Assembly (NCBI RefSeq): GCF_026735165.1
Contig: NZ_JAPQES010000005.1
Location: forward strand, 174,829 to 238,828
Direction: 5' to 3'
Origin: Clostridium ganghwense
Lineage (GTDB): Bacteria; Bacillota; Clostridia; Clostridiales; Clostridiaceae
Length of the DNA: 64,000 bases
Part shown: positions 24,560 to 34,428 of the stretch, piece after piece
How positions within the stretch are numbered: position 1 is the first letter of the stretch
Layout: every line of letters begins with the position of its first letter
Position numbers and translations under genes: made by a program
The notes under the pieces: generated by a model
Seen by the model: the letters and a program-made list of their open reading frames with translations, nothing else
Told to the model about the DNA's origin: nothing
Databases searched by the model: none

Positions 24560-24640
24560 AACTTTTCCTCCATAGGATTTATTTTCTCTATAATTAGTAG
24601 TATATAAATTATACCACGTCTTATTAACATTTCAAATTTT

Positions 24641-25378
24641 TTATCCAAAAACCCTAAAAATTAGTAAAGTTAATAAAATACCAAAAGCACCTCCAGCAAT
24701 TACTTCAAAAATCGAATGTACTTCTGAATCCACCCTACTTTGTGCAACTAGCAAAGCCATAAGATAACTTAAAACAATAACTACTGGTGCTTCTGTAAGC
24801 AATGCTATTGTTGTTGCAATAGAAAATGCTATAGCGCTATGTCCGCTAGGCATTCCTCCTTTAAGAGGTGTTCCTTCACCAAAAATCGCTTTTACAATAA
24901 CAGTAACTAAAGATACAATAACTAGACTAAAGAAAACCATATATGGACTTGAATTCTTAATTTTGCTTATCACAACCAGGGTAAAAGGTGTTACTCTATC
25001 CCAAAATATTATATATCCGACTAATACCGCATTTATGGCAGAAACCAAAACAGCACCTGCTGCAACATTTTTAGCAATTTTAGCTAATGGATGATAATAA
25101 TTGGTAGTGGCATCTATTGTACATTCTATAGCTGTATTGATCATTTCACATACTAAAACCATAGTTATAGTTATAGTTATAGTAAGTAACTCTATTTTAC
25201 TCAAATCATAAAAAAAACATGCACTTAATACAAATAAAGCAGCAATCATATGTATTCTCATATTTCTTTGAGTTCTTACAGTATATATCATTCCCTCAAT
25301 AGCATAATTAAAACTATCTACAAGTTTTTTTACCTTTTTAATAGAAATTCCCCCTTTATATAAAATATTGACATGCAA
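24641..25378 (-). CDS. dgkA: Undecaprenol/diacylglycerol kinase DgkA fused to a PAP2 phosphatase domain
   Basis: A 245-residue membrane protein made of two enzymes. Residues ~15-125 are a DgkA-type lipid kinase (FNYAIEGMIYTVRTQRNM, CEMINTAIECTIDA). Residues ~150-245 are a PAP2 phosphatase with GGMPSGHSAIAFS and SRVDSEVHS. Together they suggest phosphorylation and dephosphorylation of undecaprenol in cell wall lipid recycling. The start is odd: the TTG at 25378 lacks a ribosome-binding site, and AAAGGGGG sits 7 bases before an ATT at 25342, which would give a start like that of homologues. It lies 30 bp after ybeY. Confidence 0.88.
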   Translation of the reverse strand: MHVNILYKGGISIKKVKKLVDSFNYAIEGMIYTVRTQRNMRIHMIAALFVLSACFFYDLSKIELLTITITITMVLVCEMINTAIECTIDATTNYYHPLAKIAKNVAAGAVLVSAINAVLVGYIIFWDRVTPFTLVVISKIKNSSPYMVFFSLVIVSLVTVIVKAIFGEGTPLKGGMPSGHSAIAFSIATTIALLTEAPVVIVLSYLMALLVAQSRVDSEVHSIFEVIAGGAFGILLTLLIFRVFG

Positions 25379-25407
25379 CTTTTATAATGCTGCATGCCAT
25401 TTATATT

Positions 25408-25911
25408 TTAATTTCTAGTAATATTAAAATTTTCTAAAATTTCTTCTTCTCTTTTTCGCATTCTTATCTTATCCTCGTCTATCATATGATCATAACCTAA
25501 TAAATGGAGTACGGAATGAACAGTAAGATAGCACACTTCTCTCATAAAAGAATGTCCATACTCTTCACTTTGTTCCTTAGCTCTCTCTAATGATAACACA
25601 ATGTCTCCCAGTATAAGCTGGCCTTCATGTAAATCTGCATCATGAAAGTTATTATGTTCATACACTTCTTTATAGACTTGCCCTTCGGAGTAATCTAACA
25701 TAGGAAAGGATAAAACATCTGTAACTCTCTCAATATTTCTTTGTTCTTTATTTAGTTCTCTTATATTTTCATTATCTATAAAAATTACACTTACTTCAGT
25801 AGAGATATGTACCTCTTCTTCCTTCAAAGCATAATTAATTATTTCTTCCACTTTTTCTACAAGTTTATTTGTAACTTCAATTTTATCTTGTCTATTATCT
25901 ATATATATCAT
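25408..25911 (-). CDS. ybeY: Endoribonuclease YbeY
   Basis: A 167-residue zinc-dependent RNase involved in 16S rRNA 3' maturation and ribosome quality control. The signature [11 protein letters not shown] (HxxxHxxGYDH) is intact, and TDVLSFPM and LGDIVLSLE are conserved. The ATG overlaps the pgpH stop by 4 bp (ATGA), which indicates translational coupling. Confidence 0.96.
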   Translation of the reverse strand: MIYIDNRQDKIEVTNKLVEKVEEIINYALKEEEVHISTEVSVIFIDNENIRELNKEQRNIERVTDVLSFPMLDYSEGQVYKEVYEHNNFHDADLHEGQLILGDIVLSLERAKEQSEEYGHSFMREVCYLTVHSVLHLLGYDHMIDEDKIRMRKREEEILENFNITRN

Positions 25912-27977
25912 TCATCATTCTCCTTTTGTTTTTTTATAGCAATATTCTCAGTAGGATATTCTATTCTCTGATGATATATTCCAGATAAAGCTTTAAGGAA
26001 AGCCTTTCTTATTTTATCCAAATCTTTAAGGGTTAAGTCACAATTATCTAGCTGACCTTCATTAAGCCTAGCTTTTATTATATTATTTACCATTTCTTCT
26101 ATTTTTCCCTTTGTCGGTTCACTTATAGATCTTACAGCAGCTTCAATACTATCTGCTAACATTAGAATAGCTATTTCTTTACTCTCTGGAATAGGACCTA
26201 AATATCTAAAATCCTCTTCTTTTACTTCTTCTGGTTTTTCACTTGTATTTTTTGCTGTAATATAAAAATACTTAACAAGAGATGTTCCATGATGTTGTTC
26301 TATAGCATCTTGAATAACTTTAGGAAGTTTATGTTCCTTTGCAATCTCTAATCCATCCTTCACATGAGATGTAATTATTAATGTACTTAAATTAGGGTTT
26401 ATCTTATCATGAGGATTATCTTTTCCGATTTGATTTTCCTTAAAGAACATAGGTCTTTTTATTTTTCCTATATCATGATAATAAGCAGAAACTCTAGCAA
26501 GTACTGGATTCCCTCCAACTTGTTCTGCAGCAACTTCAGCTAAGTTAGCTACAAGTACACTATGATGATATGTACCTGGTGCCTCCAATAGAAGCATTTT
26601 TTGTACAGGATGATTGGGGTTTGACAATTCTAAAAGCTTAATAGTTGTAACAATATCAAAAGTACTTTCAAAAAAAGGTAGAAAACCAATAGTTAATACT
26701 GCTGCTAAAACACTTGCCACAAATGAAAATCCTGTTTTCTTCATAACTTCAAAGACATTATTACTTAATAGAAAACCAACTGTAAAAGTTAAAACTACAT
26801 TCATGCTTCCAATGAATAATGAAGAATACAAAATATCATTTCTCTGCTGTAGTTTTTTCAGAGCAATTGCACCTAATATACTATTCAATATAGCCAATAA
26901 AGTTATTTCAATATTAAATTGAACAACAGCACTTATAAGAATACAATTGATTATATTTAAATTCAATGATATTTTATGATTTATTAAAAGTGTAAACAAC
27001 ATAGGTACACATGCAAGAGGTATTAAAAATGGAGATACTACATTTAGTGTTCTTGCAAATAAAACTGATAAGCATGTGAGTATACTTATTAAAATCAACT
27101 TACTTGTATCTTTATAAATTTCTCTATAATATTTATAAAGATAAAACCATTGTATAAAAAGTATGAAAAGCACTAATACAATTATTGCTATATAAATGTA
27201 TTTGTTATCTTCATTGTCCAATAATCCTAAATCTTTAAGAATTATTAAATCTCTAGCTGTTACAGGTTCACCCTCTTTAATTACAGTTTGACCTTTTTTA
27301 ATCATAATTGGCTGTACTGTTTTTCTTGCTTCTGCTTTTAATTGATTGGTCTTTTCTTCATCATAGAAAAAATTAGGTTTAACCTCTGAATATCCAATAC
27401 TTTTTCCCAGTTCTCTTAAAGTTTTAGGAAGCTTTGCTGCATTAAATTTTACATCTATAGTATCTTGGGCTTTCTTTATATCTTCTTCACTATCTTCCCT
27501 TATATCATAATCAAGTACTTTTTCCATAATATCTACTACATTTTTTTTAAGAAGTGCCAGTTGCTCTTTATTTAAAGAAACAAGGGTTCTTGTATCTTCT
27601 TCTGATAAATTCATATGAAATTGCTTTTTCAAAGCATCTATCTTAGCATTTTCATCTAACTCACTTTCCAGTAACTTAGCAACTTGAAAGAATAAATTAT
27701 TTATCTCCTCTAGAGCTTGTTTTTTTATTTCTAAATTTTTGTTATATTGTTCTCCTACGGATTCTTCAGCCTGTATTTCCTTTTCTCTAGTTTTTAATAC
27801 ATCTTTAACTTCTCTGGCTGCCTTAATGTCAAACTTAGCAATTTCACCTTCACTCAAATCATATTTTTTAGTTACCAAAGATGTTATTAATATACCTACA
27901 ATAAAAACAAAAGTAAGTAAAAAAGTTATTATCTTTTTAGCATTACTACTATCTATTGCCTCTCTAAATTTACCCAT
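25908..27977 (-). CDS. pgpH: 7TM-HD phosphodiesterase PgpH (YqfF)
   Basis: A 689-residue membrane protein. After one N-terminal helix comes a large extracytoplasmic 7TMR-HDED domain (~45-260), then seven membrane helices (~265-455), then a cytoplasmic HD domain ([29 protein letters not shown]). PgpH homologues degrade cyclic di-AMP. Order and length match the family. It lies between yqfD and ybeY in the standard Firmicute order. Confidence 0.95.
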   Translation of the reverse strand: MGKFREAIDSSNAKKIITFLLTFVFIVGILITSLVTKKYDLSEGEIAKFDIKAAREVKDVLKTREKEIQAEESVGEQYNKNLEIKKQALEEINNLFFQVAKLLESELDENAKIDALKKQFHMNLSEEDTRTLVSLNKEQLALLKKNVVDIMEKVLDYDIREDSEEDIKKAQDTIDVKFNAAKLPKTLRELGKSIGYSEVKPNFFYDEEKTNQLKAEARKTVQPIMIKKGQTVIKEGEPVTARDLIILKDLGLLDNEDNKYIYIAIIVLVLFILFIQWFYLYKYYREIYKDTSKLILISILTCLSVLFARTLNVVSPFLIPLACVPMLFTLLINHKISLNLNIINCILISAVVQFNIEITLLAILNSILGAIALKKLQQRNDILYSSLFIGSMNVVLTFTVGFLLSNNVFEVMKKTGFSFVASVLAAVLTIGFLPFFESTFDIVTTIKLLELSNPNHPVQKMLLLEAPGTYHHSVLVANLAEVAAEQVGGNPVLARVSAYYHDIGKIKRPMFFKENQIGKDNPHDKINPNLSTLIITSHVKDGLEIAKEHKLPKVIQDAIEQHHGTSLVKYFYITAKNTSEKPEEVKEEDFRYLGPIPESKEIAILMLADSIEAAVRSISEPTKGKIEEMVNNIIKARLNEGQLDNCDLTLKDLDKIRKAFLKALSGIYHQRIEYPTENIAIKKQKENDE

Positions 27978-28015
27978 TTTCTCATCACGTCCCTTAGTTT
28001 TTATTCTAGCTTATC

Positions 28016-29188
28016 TTAAGTGGGATTAGATTCTTCATTATCCATTTCTCTTTTCTGAGCTTGAGCTATATTTTCTTCTACTACTAATACAATTCTCACT
28101 CTATATTTTTCTCCTACTGGTTCAACATCAAGTATCTTATCTACTATTTTAACAGATTTATCTAATTTTACAATTATATCTGAAGAAAGTTCTTCAGCAG
28201 TATCTTGTATTACACTATTTTTATCTAATATTTTAGTCTTTTCTTCTACCTCATAGTAAATCTCCTGCTTAATTAATGATTTATCTACTACTATTTTATC
28301 ATAATTTTTGAAATTATTTTTTGCTTTTTTTAGACAAATATTTTTTCCTAATACATTCAAATATATACTTTTTTGTTGTCTTCCAGTTCTTTTTCTTTCA
28401 ACTTTTTTAGTAGAAATCTCCTTTATTCTTTCATAAAAAGTTTTAGCAATAACATTAGCCTCTGCATGAACAGTATATACATTCTCCTCTTTTCCTTGTT
28501 CTCCTTTTACAAGTATATCACCTTTTTTTACTATATCACCTTTTTTTACTATAGCAGTTCCAGCTGTTGTATAAACTCTAACAACTTCTCCATCTTTTTT
28601 TGCTATTATATCACAAGGGCCATCATCATTTTTAAATTTAGGTGGTTCTTGTCTTTCTGCAATATTTATATTTAATCTAGAGCCTTCAACTCTAGCTCTA
28701 GCCCACATTATATCTTCATTTTCTTTTACAATTTTTTCTTCTAATTCGTATACATTAATTTTTCTTTTATTAATGCCCGCAGTAATCCCTAAATCTTTTA
28801 ATTGATTTCTAAGTTCAAAAGGTGTAATATTTTTTTCTGTAGTTATATCTATTGACCATATAAAAGTAGATAAAAAATAAATTATTCCAGCAAATATAAT
28901 TATACCACCTATTAAAGTTTTTCTCTTTCTAGTTTTAATCATAAAAAAAGATATCCCTTTTCTATCAACAATTTTTATCTTTGTACTTGTTTTTTTAGAA
29001 ATATCTTTTATCTTCTCATAGTCCTTTAAATTAACATCCATAGATATAGTAGTAATATTTATCTTCTTAATATTTTTTACATAAACATTATTTTTCCATA
29101 ATAAATTTATAAATTTCTCAGGCGTAATCGATTGAACTTCTATTCTTATAATTCCTTTTTTATACTTAGCAAAATTAAATTTACTCAT
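28016..29188 (-). CDS. yqfD: Sporulation protein YqfD
   Basis: A 390-residue protein with one membrane helix at about residues 93-112 (GGIIIFAGIIYFLSTFIWS) and a long outside part containing RARVEGSRLNINIAERQ and KKGDIVKKGDILVKGEQG. This is the YqfD family, conserved in endospore formers and sigma-E controlled in Bacillus. Its molecular role is not established. It overlaps yqfC by 4 bp (ATGA). Confidence 0.92.
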   Translation of the reverse strand: MSKFNFAKYKKGIIRIEVQSITPEKFINLLWKNNVYVKNIKKINITTISMDVNLKDYEKIKDISKKTSTKIKIVDRKGISFFMIKTRKRKTLIGGIIIFAGIIYFLSTFIWSIDITTEKNITPFELRNQLKDLGITAGINKRKINVYELEEKIVKENEDIMWARARVEGSRLNINIAERQEPPKFKNDDGPCDIIAKKDGEVVRVYTTAGTAIVKKGDIVKKGDILVKGEQGKEENVYTVHAEANVIAKTFYERIKEISTKKVERKRTGRQQKSIYLNVLGKNICLKKAKNNFKNYDKIVVDKSLIKQEIYYEVEEKTKILDKNSVIQDTAEELSSDIIVKLDKSVKIVDKILDVEPVGEKYRVRIVLVVEENIAQAQKREMDNEESNPT

Positions 29189-29472
29189 AGACCAATCCCC
29201 TCATATATTACCCCTTTAAATTTCCCTCCTAGGATTATAGTACTTCCCCCAATAAATAGTATTTCAAGTCCCTCTCCTTTTATTGATATCACGCCCACAT
29301 TTGAATTTATTTTTATTTCCTTTTCTTCAAATATTATTATTCCTTTATGATTTTCAATTATTATTTCGTTATTTCCAGTTATCGTTATTTTAGGTATATT
29401 TAAAACCACATCTCTTGGCAAATCAAGCTTTTGTGCTACATTTTCCTTGGTCATATCAAATTTTTCTTTCAA
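29185..29472 (-). CDS. yqfC: Sporulation protein YqfC
   Basis: A protein of about 95 residues of the YqfC family, the usual partner gene of yqfD. The beta-rich pattern KLDLPRDVVLNIPKITITGN and the NHKGIIIFEEKEI segment match the family. I place the start at TTG 29472, which follows AGGAGA by 6 bases, rather than the ATG at 29499, which precedes that site. Confidence 0.87.
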   Translation of the reverse strand: MKEKFDMTKENVAQKLDLPRDVVLNIPKITITGNNEIIIENHKGIIIFEEKEIKINSNVGVISIKGEGLEILFIGGSTIILGGKFKGVIYEGIGL

Positions 29473-29548
29473 TTTATATCTCCTAATAATTGCTTTCATA
29501 CTAATTTATGAATTTTAACTTTAATAAATTACTACATTTAATGAAAAT

Positions 29549-29576
29549 AAAAAGAACCAGTTTTTAACTGGTTCTT
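29549..29576 (-). terminator. Terminator after rpsU and the yqeY remnant
   Basis: AGAACCAGTT and AACTGGTTCT form a 10-bp stem with a 3-base loop, followed by TTTTATTTT on the minus strand. It ends the rpsU transcript before yqfC. Confidence 0.9.
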
Positions 29577-29659
29577 AAGTTAAGTCTTAAAAGACTGTAA
29601 TTTTAGTTTAAAGTTTTTAACTATTCAGCTTATATGCCATCTACATGTATATCACTTAG

Positions 29660-29837
29660 TTAAGATACAATATCAAACATAAAGCCTATTATATTTTTAT
29701 ACTATCTGCCCCGTTTTCATCAACCTACTGACGAACTATTTCAGCAATTTCATCTTCGGTCAACTGCTTAGGAAGGTACTCTAATAAAATCTCTATTTAT
29801 AACTAAGTTTGCAAAGCAACCTTCTCTTAAGAGACAT
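29660..29837 (-). pseudogene. yqeY: Decayed yqeY (GatB/YqeY domain) remnant
   Basis: Minus-strand pieces match YqeY, a small protein normally encoded right after rpsU in Firmicutes. An ATG at 29837 opens MSLKRRL, like the family's MSLKERL start, and reaches a stop after 15 codons. After a deletion of most of the middle comes EYLPKQLTEDEIAEIV (about 29730-29780), a clear match to the conserved core. An in-frame TAG at 29725-29727 follows, then a further degraded tail (VDENGADSIK). No complete frame survives, so the gene is dead. Confidence 0.8.
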
Positions 29838-29880
29838 ACTTGAGGTACCTTCTTACTTACAATTTATTTGATAATTTATT

Positions 29881-30063
29881 CTATCTAACTTTTGTCTTTC
29901 TTCTTCTTGCAGCTTCTGATTTTTTCTTTCTTTTAACGCTTGGCTTTTCGTAATGTTCTCTTTTTCTTACTTCAGATAAAACACCTGCTTTAGCGCAAGA
30001 TCTTTTAAATCTTTTTAAAGCACTCTCTAAAGTTTCATTTTCTCTAATTTTAACTTCTGACAC
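29881..30063 (-). CDS. rpsU: 30S ribosomal protein S21
   Basis: The 60-residue S21 protein, very basic at the C-terminus ([17 protein letters not shown]), with the usual [14 protein letters not shown] core. The start is a GTG at 30063 behind GGAGGGATAATCG. S21 assists initiation on the 30S subunit. It has its own promoter, and the remnant of yqeY follows. Confidence 0.96.
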   Translation of the reverse strand: MSEVKIRENETLESALKRFKRSCAKAGVLSEVRKREHYEKPSVKRKKKSEAARRRKTKVR

Positions 30064-30139
30064 CGATTATCCCTCCCTCCCTAGCAGTATTCAAACCTAA
30101 GTTGTTTGCAGTTGCTGAGGGCAAAATAGCACATTGGTA

Positions 30140-30169
30140 ATTATACAACATTATTTTACAAGCTGTCAA
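30140..30169 (-). promoter_or_regulatory. Promoter of rpsU
   Basis: A perfect TTGACA and a perfect TATAAT are separated by 18 bp, about 75 bp before the rpsU start. Confidence 0.8.
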
Positions 30170-30204
30170 CTGTTTTCACAGCATTGGCCAAATTTCTCTT
30201 AAAA

Positions 30205-30549
30205 TTAGCCCGGTGGCCAAGAAAGATTTCTTCCACCTATAATGTGAAAATGGATATGAGGAACTTCTTGTCCTCCATCTTCTCCACAATTCATAACAAT
30301 TCTATATCCACTTTCAGATATATTTAATTTTTTAGCAATCTCTTTGCTTACAGAGAAAATATGTGATATTATCTTTGAATCCTCATCACTTACTTCATTC
30401 AAGCTTTTAATATGATTTTTAGGTATTACGAGAACATGAACCGGTGCTGCCGGGTTAATATCCTCAAAGCCTAATACCATATCATCCTCATAAACCTTTT
30501 TAGATGGTATATCGCCTTTTACTATTTTGCAGAATATGCACTCTTCCAT
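30205..30549 (-). CDS. hinT: HIT family protein HinT
   Basis: A 114-residue histidine triad hydrolase of the HinT branch, acting on nucleoside phosphoramidates and similar substrates. The triad is HIHFHIIGGR near the C-terminus, and CIFCKIVKGDIPS at the start is typical. The ATG at 30549 follows AAGGAGGTGAGAAGC; the GTG at 30558 sits inside that site. It lies downstream of mtaB, with about 80 bp between, and precedes rpsU. Confidence 0.95.
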   Translation of the reverse strand: MEECIFCKIVKGDIPSKKVYEDDMVLGFEDINPAAPVHVLVIPKNHIKSLNEVSDEDSKIISHIFSVSKEIAKKLNISESGYRIVMNCGEDGGQEVPHIHFHIIGGRNLSWPPG

Positions 30550-30631
30550 GCTTCTCACCTCCTTACCTGTACTATGTAGTATTCAACATAACCATATAAA
30601 ATTCCTTCTAAAAATAATATTTTTTATAACT

Positions 30632-31933
30632 TTATTTAATTATACCAAGTATATGTTCAGCTTTGACTTCTTTTAACGATGTATTTATAATTTTTTCTGT
30701 TATATCTTCATTGGAATTTGATATAACTTTTATATAATTAGGAGTATACCCTTCATAGCTCTCCTCATATTTATCTGTTTTTTGCTCATATAAAACGTGC
30801 ATTTCTCTTCCAATAAATTCACTCATAAATTCTTTCTCATTTTCTTCATTGAGCTTTATAAGCTTTTTACTTCTACTTTCTTTTATAGTACCATTTACCT
30901 GCTCTTTCATTTTAGAAGCTTTGGTCCCTGTTCTAGGACTATACTTGAATATATGCATTTTAGAAAGCTTTATTTCTTTTAAGAATTCATAGGTTCTATT
31001 AAATTCCTCTTCCGTTTCTCCTGGGAATCCAACAATTATGTCTGTAGTTATAGAAACATCCTTAATCTTATCTCTAAGACTGTCTACTATATTTTTATAT
31101 TGTTCTATAGTATATCTTCTATTCATTCTTTTTAGTGTTTCATTACATCCACTTTGAAGTGAAAGATGGAAATGAGGACATAACTTATTTAATTTGCTCA
31201 TCTCTTTTATAATATGTTCATTAAAAAATTCTGGTCCAATAGATCCTATTCTAACTCTTTCTATTCCTTCAATTTTATCTATTTCTTGTAGAATTTTAAC
31301 AAGGCTGTAATCCTCTTCTAAATCAACTCCATAAGAAGATATATCAATACCAGATAAAATTACTTCTTTAAACCCATGATCTGCAAGCTCTTTAACTTCA
31401 TTTATGACTCTATCTGGTTTCTTACTGCAAACCGCACCTCTTGCAAAAGGAATTAAACAATAAGAACAAAAATTATTACATCCATCTTGAATTTTCAAAA
31501 AAGCTCTTGTTTTATCTTGATACTCTTCTATTCTTAAATCCTCAAAAATCTTATTTTTAAGGACATCATTAACTGCAACTATTTGTTTTTTTTCTTCTCT
31601 AGCTCTATTTACCCAGTATACTATTTCTCCCTTGTTACGCGTTCCTAATATAACATCTACATCGGATATTTCCGAAACCTTCTCAGGAGCAATTTGAGTA
31701 TAACATCCCACAGCTGCAATTGTAGAATTATCATTTAATCTTCTAGCTCTAGATATCATTTGACGAGACTTTTTATCACTCATATTTGTAACAGTACATG
31801 TATTTATTACATATACATCAGCTATTTCACTAAAAGGTACTACTTCATATCCACTTTTTATAAATTTTTCAGCCATAGCTTCAGATTCATATTGATTCAC
31901 TCTGCAGCCTAATGTGGCAAAAGCAACTTTCAT
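30632..31933 (-). CDS. mtaB: tRNA t6A37 methylthiotransferase MtaB
   Basis: A 433-residue radical SAM methylthiotransferase that turns t6A37 into ms2t6A in tRNA. The N-terminal UPF0004 domain binds a second cluster (ATLGCRVNQYESE, NTCTVTNMSD, AAVGCYTQ). The radical SAM motif is CNNFCSYC in DGCNNFCSYCLIPFARG, and a C-terminal TRAM-like part follows. It overlaps the rsmE stop by one base, so the two are coupled. Confidence 0.95.
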   Translation of the reverse strand: MKVAFATLGCRVNQYESEAMAEKFIKSGYEVVPFSEIADVYVINTCTVTNMSDKKSRQMISRARRLNDNSTIAAVGCYTQIAPEKVSEISDVDVILGTRNKGEIVYWVNRAREEKKQIVAVNDVLKNKIFEDLRIEEYQDKTRAFLKIQDGCNNFCSYCLIPFARGAVCSKKPDRVINEVKELADHGFKEVILSGIDISSYGVDLEEDYSLVKILQEIDKIEGIERVRIGSIGPEFFNEHIIKEMSKLNKLCPHFHLSLQSGCNETLKRMNRRYTIEQYKNIVDSLRDKIKDVSITTDIIVGFPGETEEEFNRTYEFLKEIKLSKMHIFKYSPRTGTKASKMKEQVNGTIKESRSKKLIKLNEENEKEFMSEFIGREMHVLYEQKTDKYEESYEGYTPNYIKVISNSNEDITEKIINTSLKEVKAEHILGIIK

Positions 31934-32688
31934 TAATACTTTCCTCCTAAATCTCCTAATTCATACATAAGCAAGCTAAGACATGTAAATCCAGCTGTTT
32001 CTGTTCTAAGTATTCTCGGCCCCAAGGTAACTATATGAGCATTTATTTCCTTTAATGCTGCTATTTCTTCTTCTTCAAAGCCTCCCTCAGGTCCAATTAT
32101 TATAGCAATTTTCTTTATATCTCTATCTAAATTTTTAATCATACTCTTAACACCATAATTATCTGCATTTTCATAAGGTACAACAATTAAATCCATTTCT
32201 TCTAATTGATTCATAAGTTCATTAAAATCGATAATGTCTTTTACCTCAGGTATTAAACTTCTTTTACTTTGCTTACAAGCTTCAAAAGCAATCCTGTTCC
32301 ATCTTTCAATTTTTTTACTATCTCGTCTTACCTCTCCCATAGAAGATAATACTCTTGAAGTTATTACTGGAATTATATCTTTTATACCAAGTTCGGTACA
32401 TTTTTGAGTAATTAAATCCATCTTACTGCCTTTTGGGAACCCCTGATAAAGATAAACATCTATAGGACTTTCGTTATTAACTTCAAGTTGTTCTAAAAGT
32501 TCTACCTCTACTTTAACTTTATTTACAGATTTTATTCTTCCTAAATATTCTTTCCCATTACAATCATTTATATTTACTTTTTCCCCCTCTTTAAGTCTTA
32601 AAACCTTATAAATATGTTTTACATCCTCACCTTCAATAAGGGCTTTATTATCAAATATTTTATTTTGGTGTACAAAAAATTTATGCAT
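31933..32688 (-). CDS. rsmE: 16S rRNA (uracil(1498)-N3)-methyltransferase RsmE
   Basis: A 251-residue SPOUT-fold enzyme that methylates U1498 of 16S rRNA. The N-terminal PUA-like part begins HKFFVHQNKI, and the SPOUT knot contains IIGPEGGFEEEE and LGPRILRTETA. It follows prmA by 18 bp and touches mtaB, the usual order. AAGGAG precedes the ATG. Confidence 0.95.
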   Translation of the reverse strand: MHKFFVHQNKIFDNKALIEGEDVKHIYKVLRLKEGEKVNINDCNGKEYLGRIKSVNKVKVEVELLEQLEVNNESPIDVYLYQGFPKGSKMDLITQKCTELGIKDIIPVITSRVLSSMGEVRRDSKKIERWNRIAFEACKQSKRSLIPEVKDIIDFNELMNQLEEMDLIVVPYENADNYGVKSMIKNLDRDIKKIAIIIGPEGGFEEEEIAALKEINAHIVTLGPRILRTETAGFTCLSLLMYELGDLGGKY

Positions 32689-32706
32689 AGTTAACTCTCC
32701 TTTTTT

Positions 32707-33642
32707 CTATGCTCTTGCTATTATACAGCACCATTCTCCATCTATATTTGTTTTCTCAATTTCAAAACCACATTCTTCAAGTTTTTCAATAACATCTTCT
32801 TTTCTGTCTAATATTATTCCTGAAGATATAAAATATCCTCCATCCACTATAAATTTCTTAACATCCTCTGCTAATATTTTTATAACATCAGCAAGAATAT
32901 TTGCAACAACAATATCAGCTTTACCTTCTACTACTTCCATTAAATCTCCATATAATATTTCTATATTATCAACATCATTATAACCCACATTTTGCTTTGC
33001 TGATTCTACAGCTACTGGATCAAGATCTACTCCAACAACTTTTTTTGCATTCAACTTTGCAGCTGTAATTGCAAGAATACCAGAACCCGTTCCTATATCA
33101 AAAACAGTAGAATCTTCTTTTATATATTCTTCAAGAGCCTTAACACATAATCTAGTAGTTTCATGTGTCCCTGTACCAAAAGCCATACCTGGATCTAGTT
33201 CAATAACTATCTCATTATTATTAGGTTTATATTCTTCCCAAATAGGCTTAACTACTGTTTTCCCTCCTACTTTTGTAGGCTTATAATACTTTTTCCAATT
33301 GTTCTCCCATTCTTCTTCATTTACTTTATTTACAGTAACTATTCCTTCACCTTTGTCTAGACCAAACTTATCTAAATTTGTGATACTTTCTTTTATGTAT
33401 TTCACATATTCATCAAATTTATTATCTTGTTTATAATATGCTTTTATTATAGCTCCTTCTTTAACATTTATTATAGTTTCATCAAACCAATCAAATTGAC
33501 CTGGATTTTTCTTCTTAAACTGAACATCTTCAGAATCTAAAATAGAAACTCCTTGTACTCCTGTATTATATAATATTCCAGTTACAGCTTCTGTAGCTTC
33601 ACTACTAGTAATAATCTCTACCTCTAACCAATCTTTATCCAT
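32707..33642 (-). CDS. prmA: Ribosomal protein L11 methyltransferase PrmA
   Basis: A 311-residue enzyme that trimethylates L11. The SAM site is [14 protein letters not shown], followed by [12 protein letters not shown] and [10 protein letters not shown]; the [14 protein letters not shown] motif is diagnostic of PrmA. The start has AAGGAGTGC. In many Firmicutes prmA follows dnaJ directly; here an Hsp20/protease module separates them. Confidence 0.96.
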   Translation of the reverse strand: MDKDWLEVEIITSSEATEAVTGILYNTGVQGVSILDSEDVQFKKKNPGQFDWFDETIINVKEGAIIKAYYKQDNKFDEYVKYIKESITNLDKFGLDKGEGIVTVNKVNEEEWENNWKKYYKPTKVGGKTVVKPIWEEYKPNNNEIVIELDPGMAFGTGTHETTRLCVKALEEYIKEDSTVFDIGTGSGILAITAAKLNAKKVVGVDLDPVAVESAKQNVGYNDVDNIEILYGDLMEVVEGKADIVVANILADVIKILAEDVKKFIVDGGYFISSGIILDRKEDVIEKLEECGFEIEKTNIDGEWCCIIARA

Positions 33643-33748
33643 TACTTAAAAGCACTCCTTTTTATACCAAAAATTCTTTTACATCACAACATATCTCATT
33701 ATAATGCAAATACCCCAAAACTGTAAACTTTAAATATTTTAATAAAAC

Positions 33749-33786
33749 AAAAGAGCTTTGATGTACTAAATCATCTAAGCCCTTTT
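33749..33786 (-). terminator. Terminator of the Hsp20 pair
   Basis: An imperfect long stem (AAAAGGGCTTAGATGA with TACATCAAAGCTCTTTT) followed by T-rich sequence on the minus strand, directly after the downstream Hsp20-type gene. Confidence 0.75.
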
Positions 33787-33793
33787 ATTATTT

Positions 33794-34339
33794 TTATTTC
33801 ATCATATTATTTGAGTCAATTAAATTCTCAGCTAGTTTTTCCACTTTGGGTAATCTAATTTCAACTATGCCACTTTCAATTCTTGCATCTACTAAATCTG
33901 CTTTCACAAGAGTAGGAAGAGCTACTACTCTATTAAATCTTTGACTTCCATTCATATTAGTCACAACACCAGATAATGTTAATGAATCATCTACAACACT
34001 TAGACTTACATCATCAATCCTCTCATTTCCTAGACAAGCTGAAACAACTAAATCACTTGATGTTTCTGAAAGCTCTATAGCTGGATGAATCATATGTTCA
34101 AAAGCCATTTGGTTTAGTGTCATTGAAGATGGTTGTTGTTGGTATTGTGCAGTTACCCCAAAATCTTCACTGTTAGTAACTTCACTTGTATTTATATAAT
34201 TTCCTGAAGTAATTTCAGTATTGTTAAGCGCATAGGTAACAGTTGTTCCTGTCTTTGAAATATTTTTCGAAATTGGTATTAAATGAATTTCTGCTACATT
34301 ATCTGTAGCATTAGGCACTTGTTCATTATTTACTATCAT
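33794..34339 (-). CDS. Hsp20/alpha-crystallin-type protein (second of pair)
   Basis: A 181-residue protein. The C-terminal ~90 residues form an alpha-crystallin domain: HPAIELSETSSDLVVSACL, IDDVSLSVVDDSLTLSG, RFNRVVALPTLV, then GIVEIRLPKVEK. The N-terminal ~90 residues are Asn/Thr/Gln-rich and not recognisable. The domain order matches the upstream paralogue at 34429-34992, so a tandem duplication is likely. The role could be chaperone-like or structural in the spore; neither is shown. There is no CIRCE site nearby. It has a good AAGGAGG site. Confidence 0.78.
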   Translation of the reverse strand: MIVNNEQVPNATDNVAEIHLIPISKNISKTGTTVTYALNNTEITSGNYINTSEVTNSEDFGVTAQYQQQPSSMTLNQMAFEHMIHPAIELSETSSDLVVSACLGNERIDDVSLSVVDDSLTLSGVVTNMNGSQRFNRVVALPTLVKADLVDARIESGIVEIRLPKVEKLAENLIDSNNMMK

Positions 34340-34381
34340 TATAAAATCCTCCTTAATTTTTTATGTATAATTCAAAATATA

Positions 34382-34409
34382 TGAGGGATAAATAATAATT
34401 ATCCCTCTT
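34382..34409 (-). terminator. Hairpin between the two Hsp20-type genes
   Basis: GAGGGATAA and TTATCCCTC form a 9-bp stem around a 7-base loop. The tail has few T residues, so partial termination or mRNA stabilisation between the paralogues is likely. Confidence 0.5.
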
Positions 34410-34428
34410 GTTTACCACTCTATTAGTT

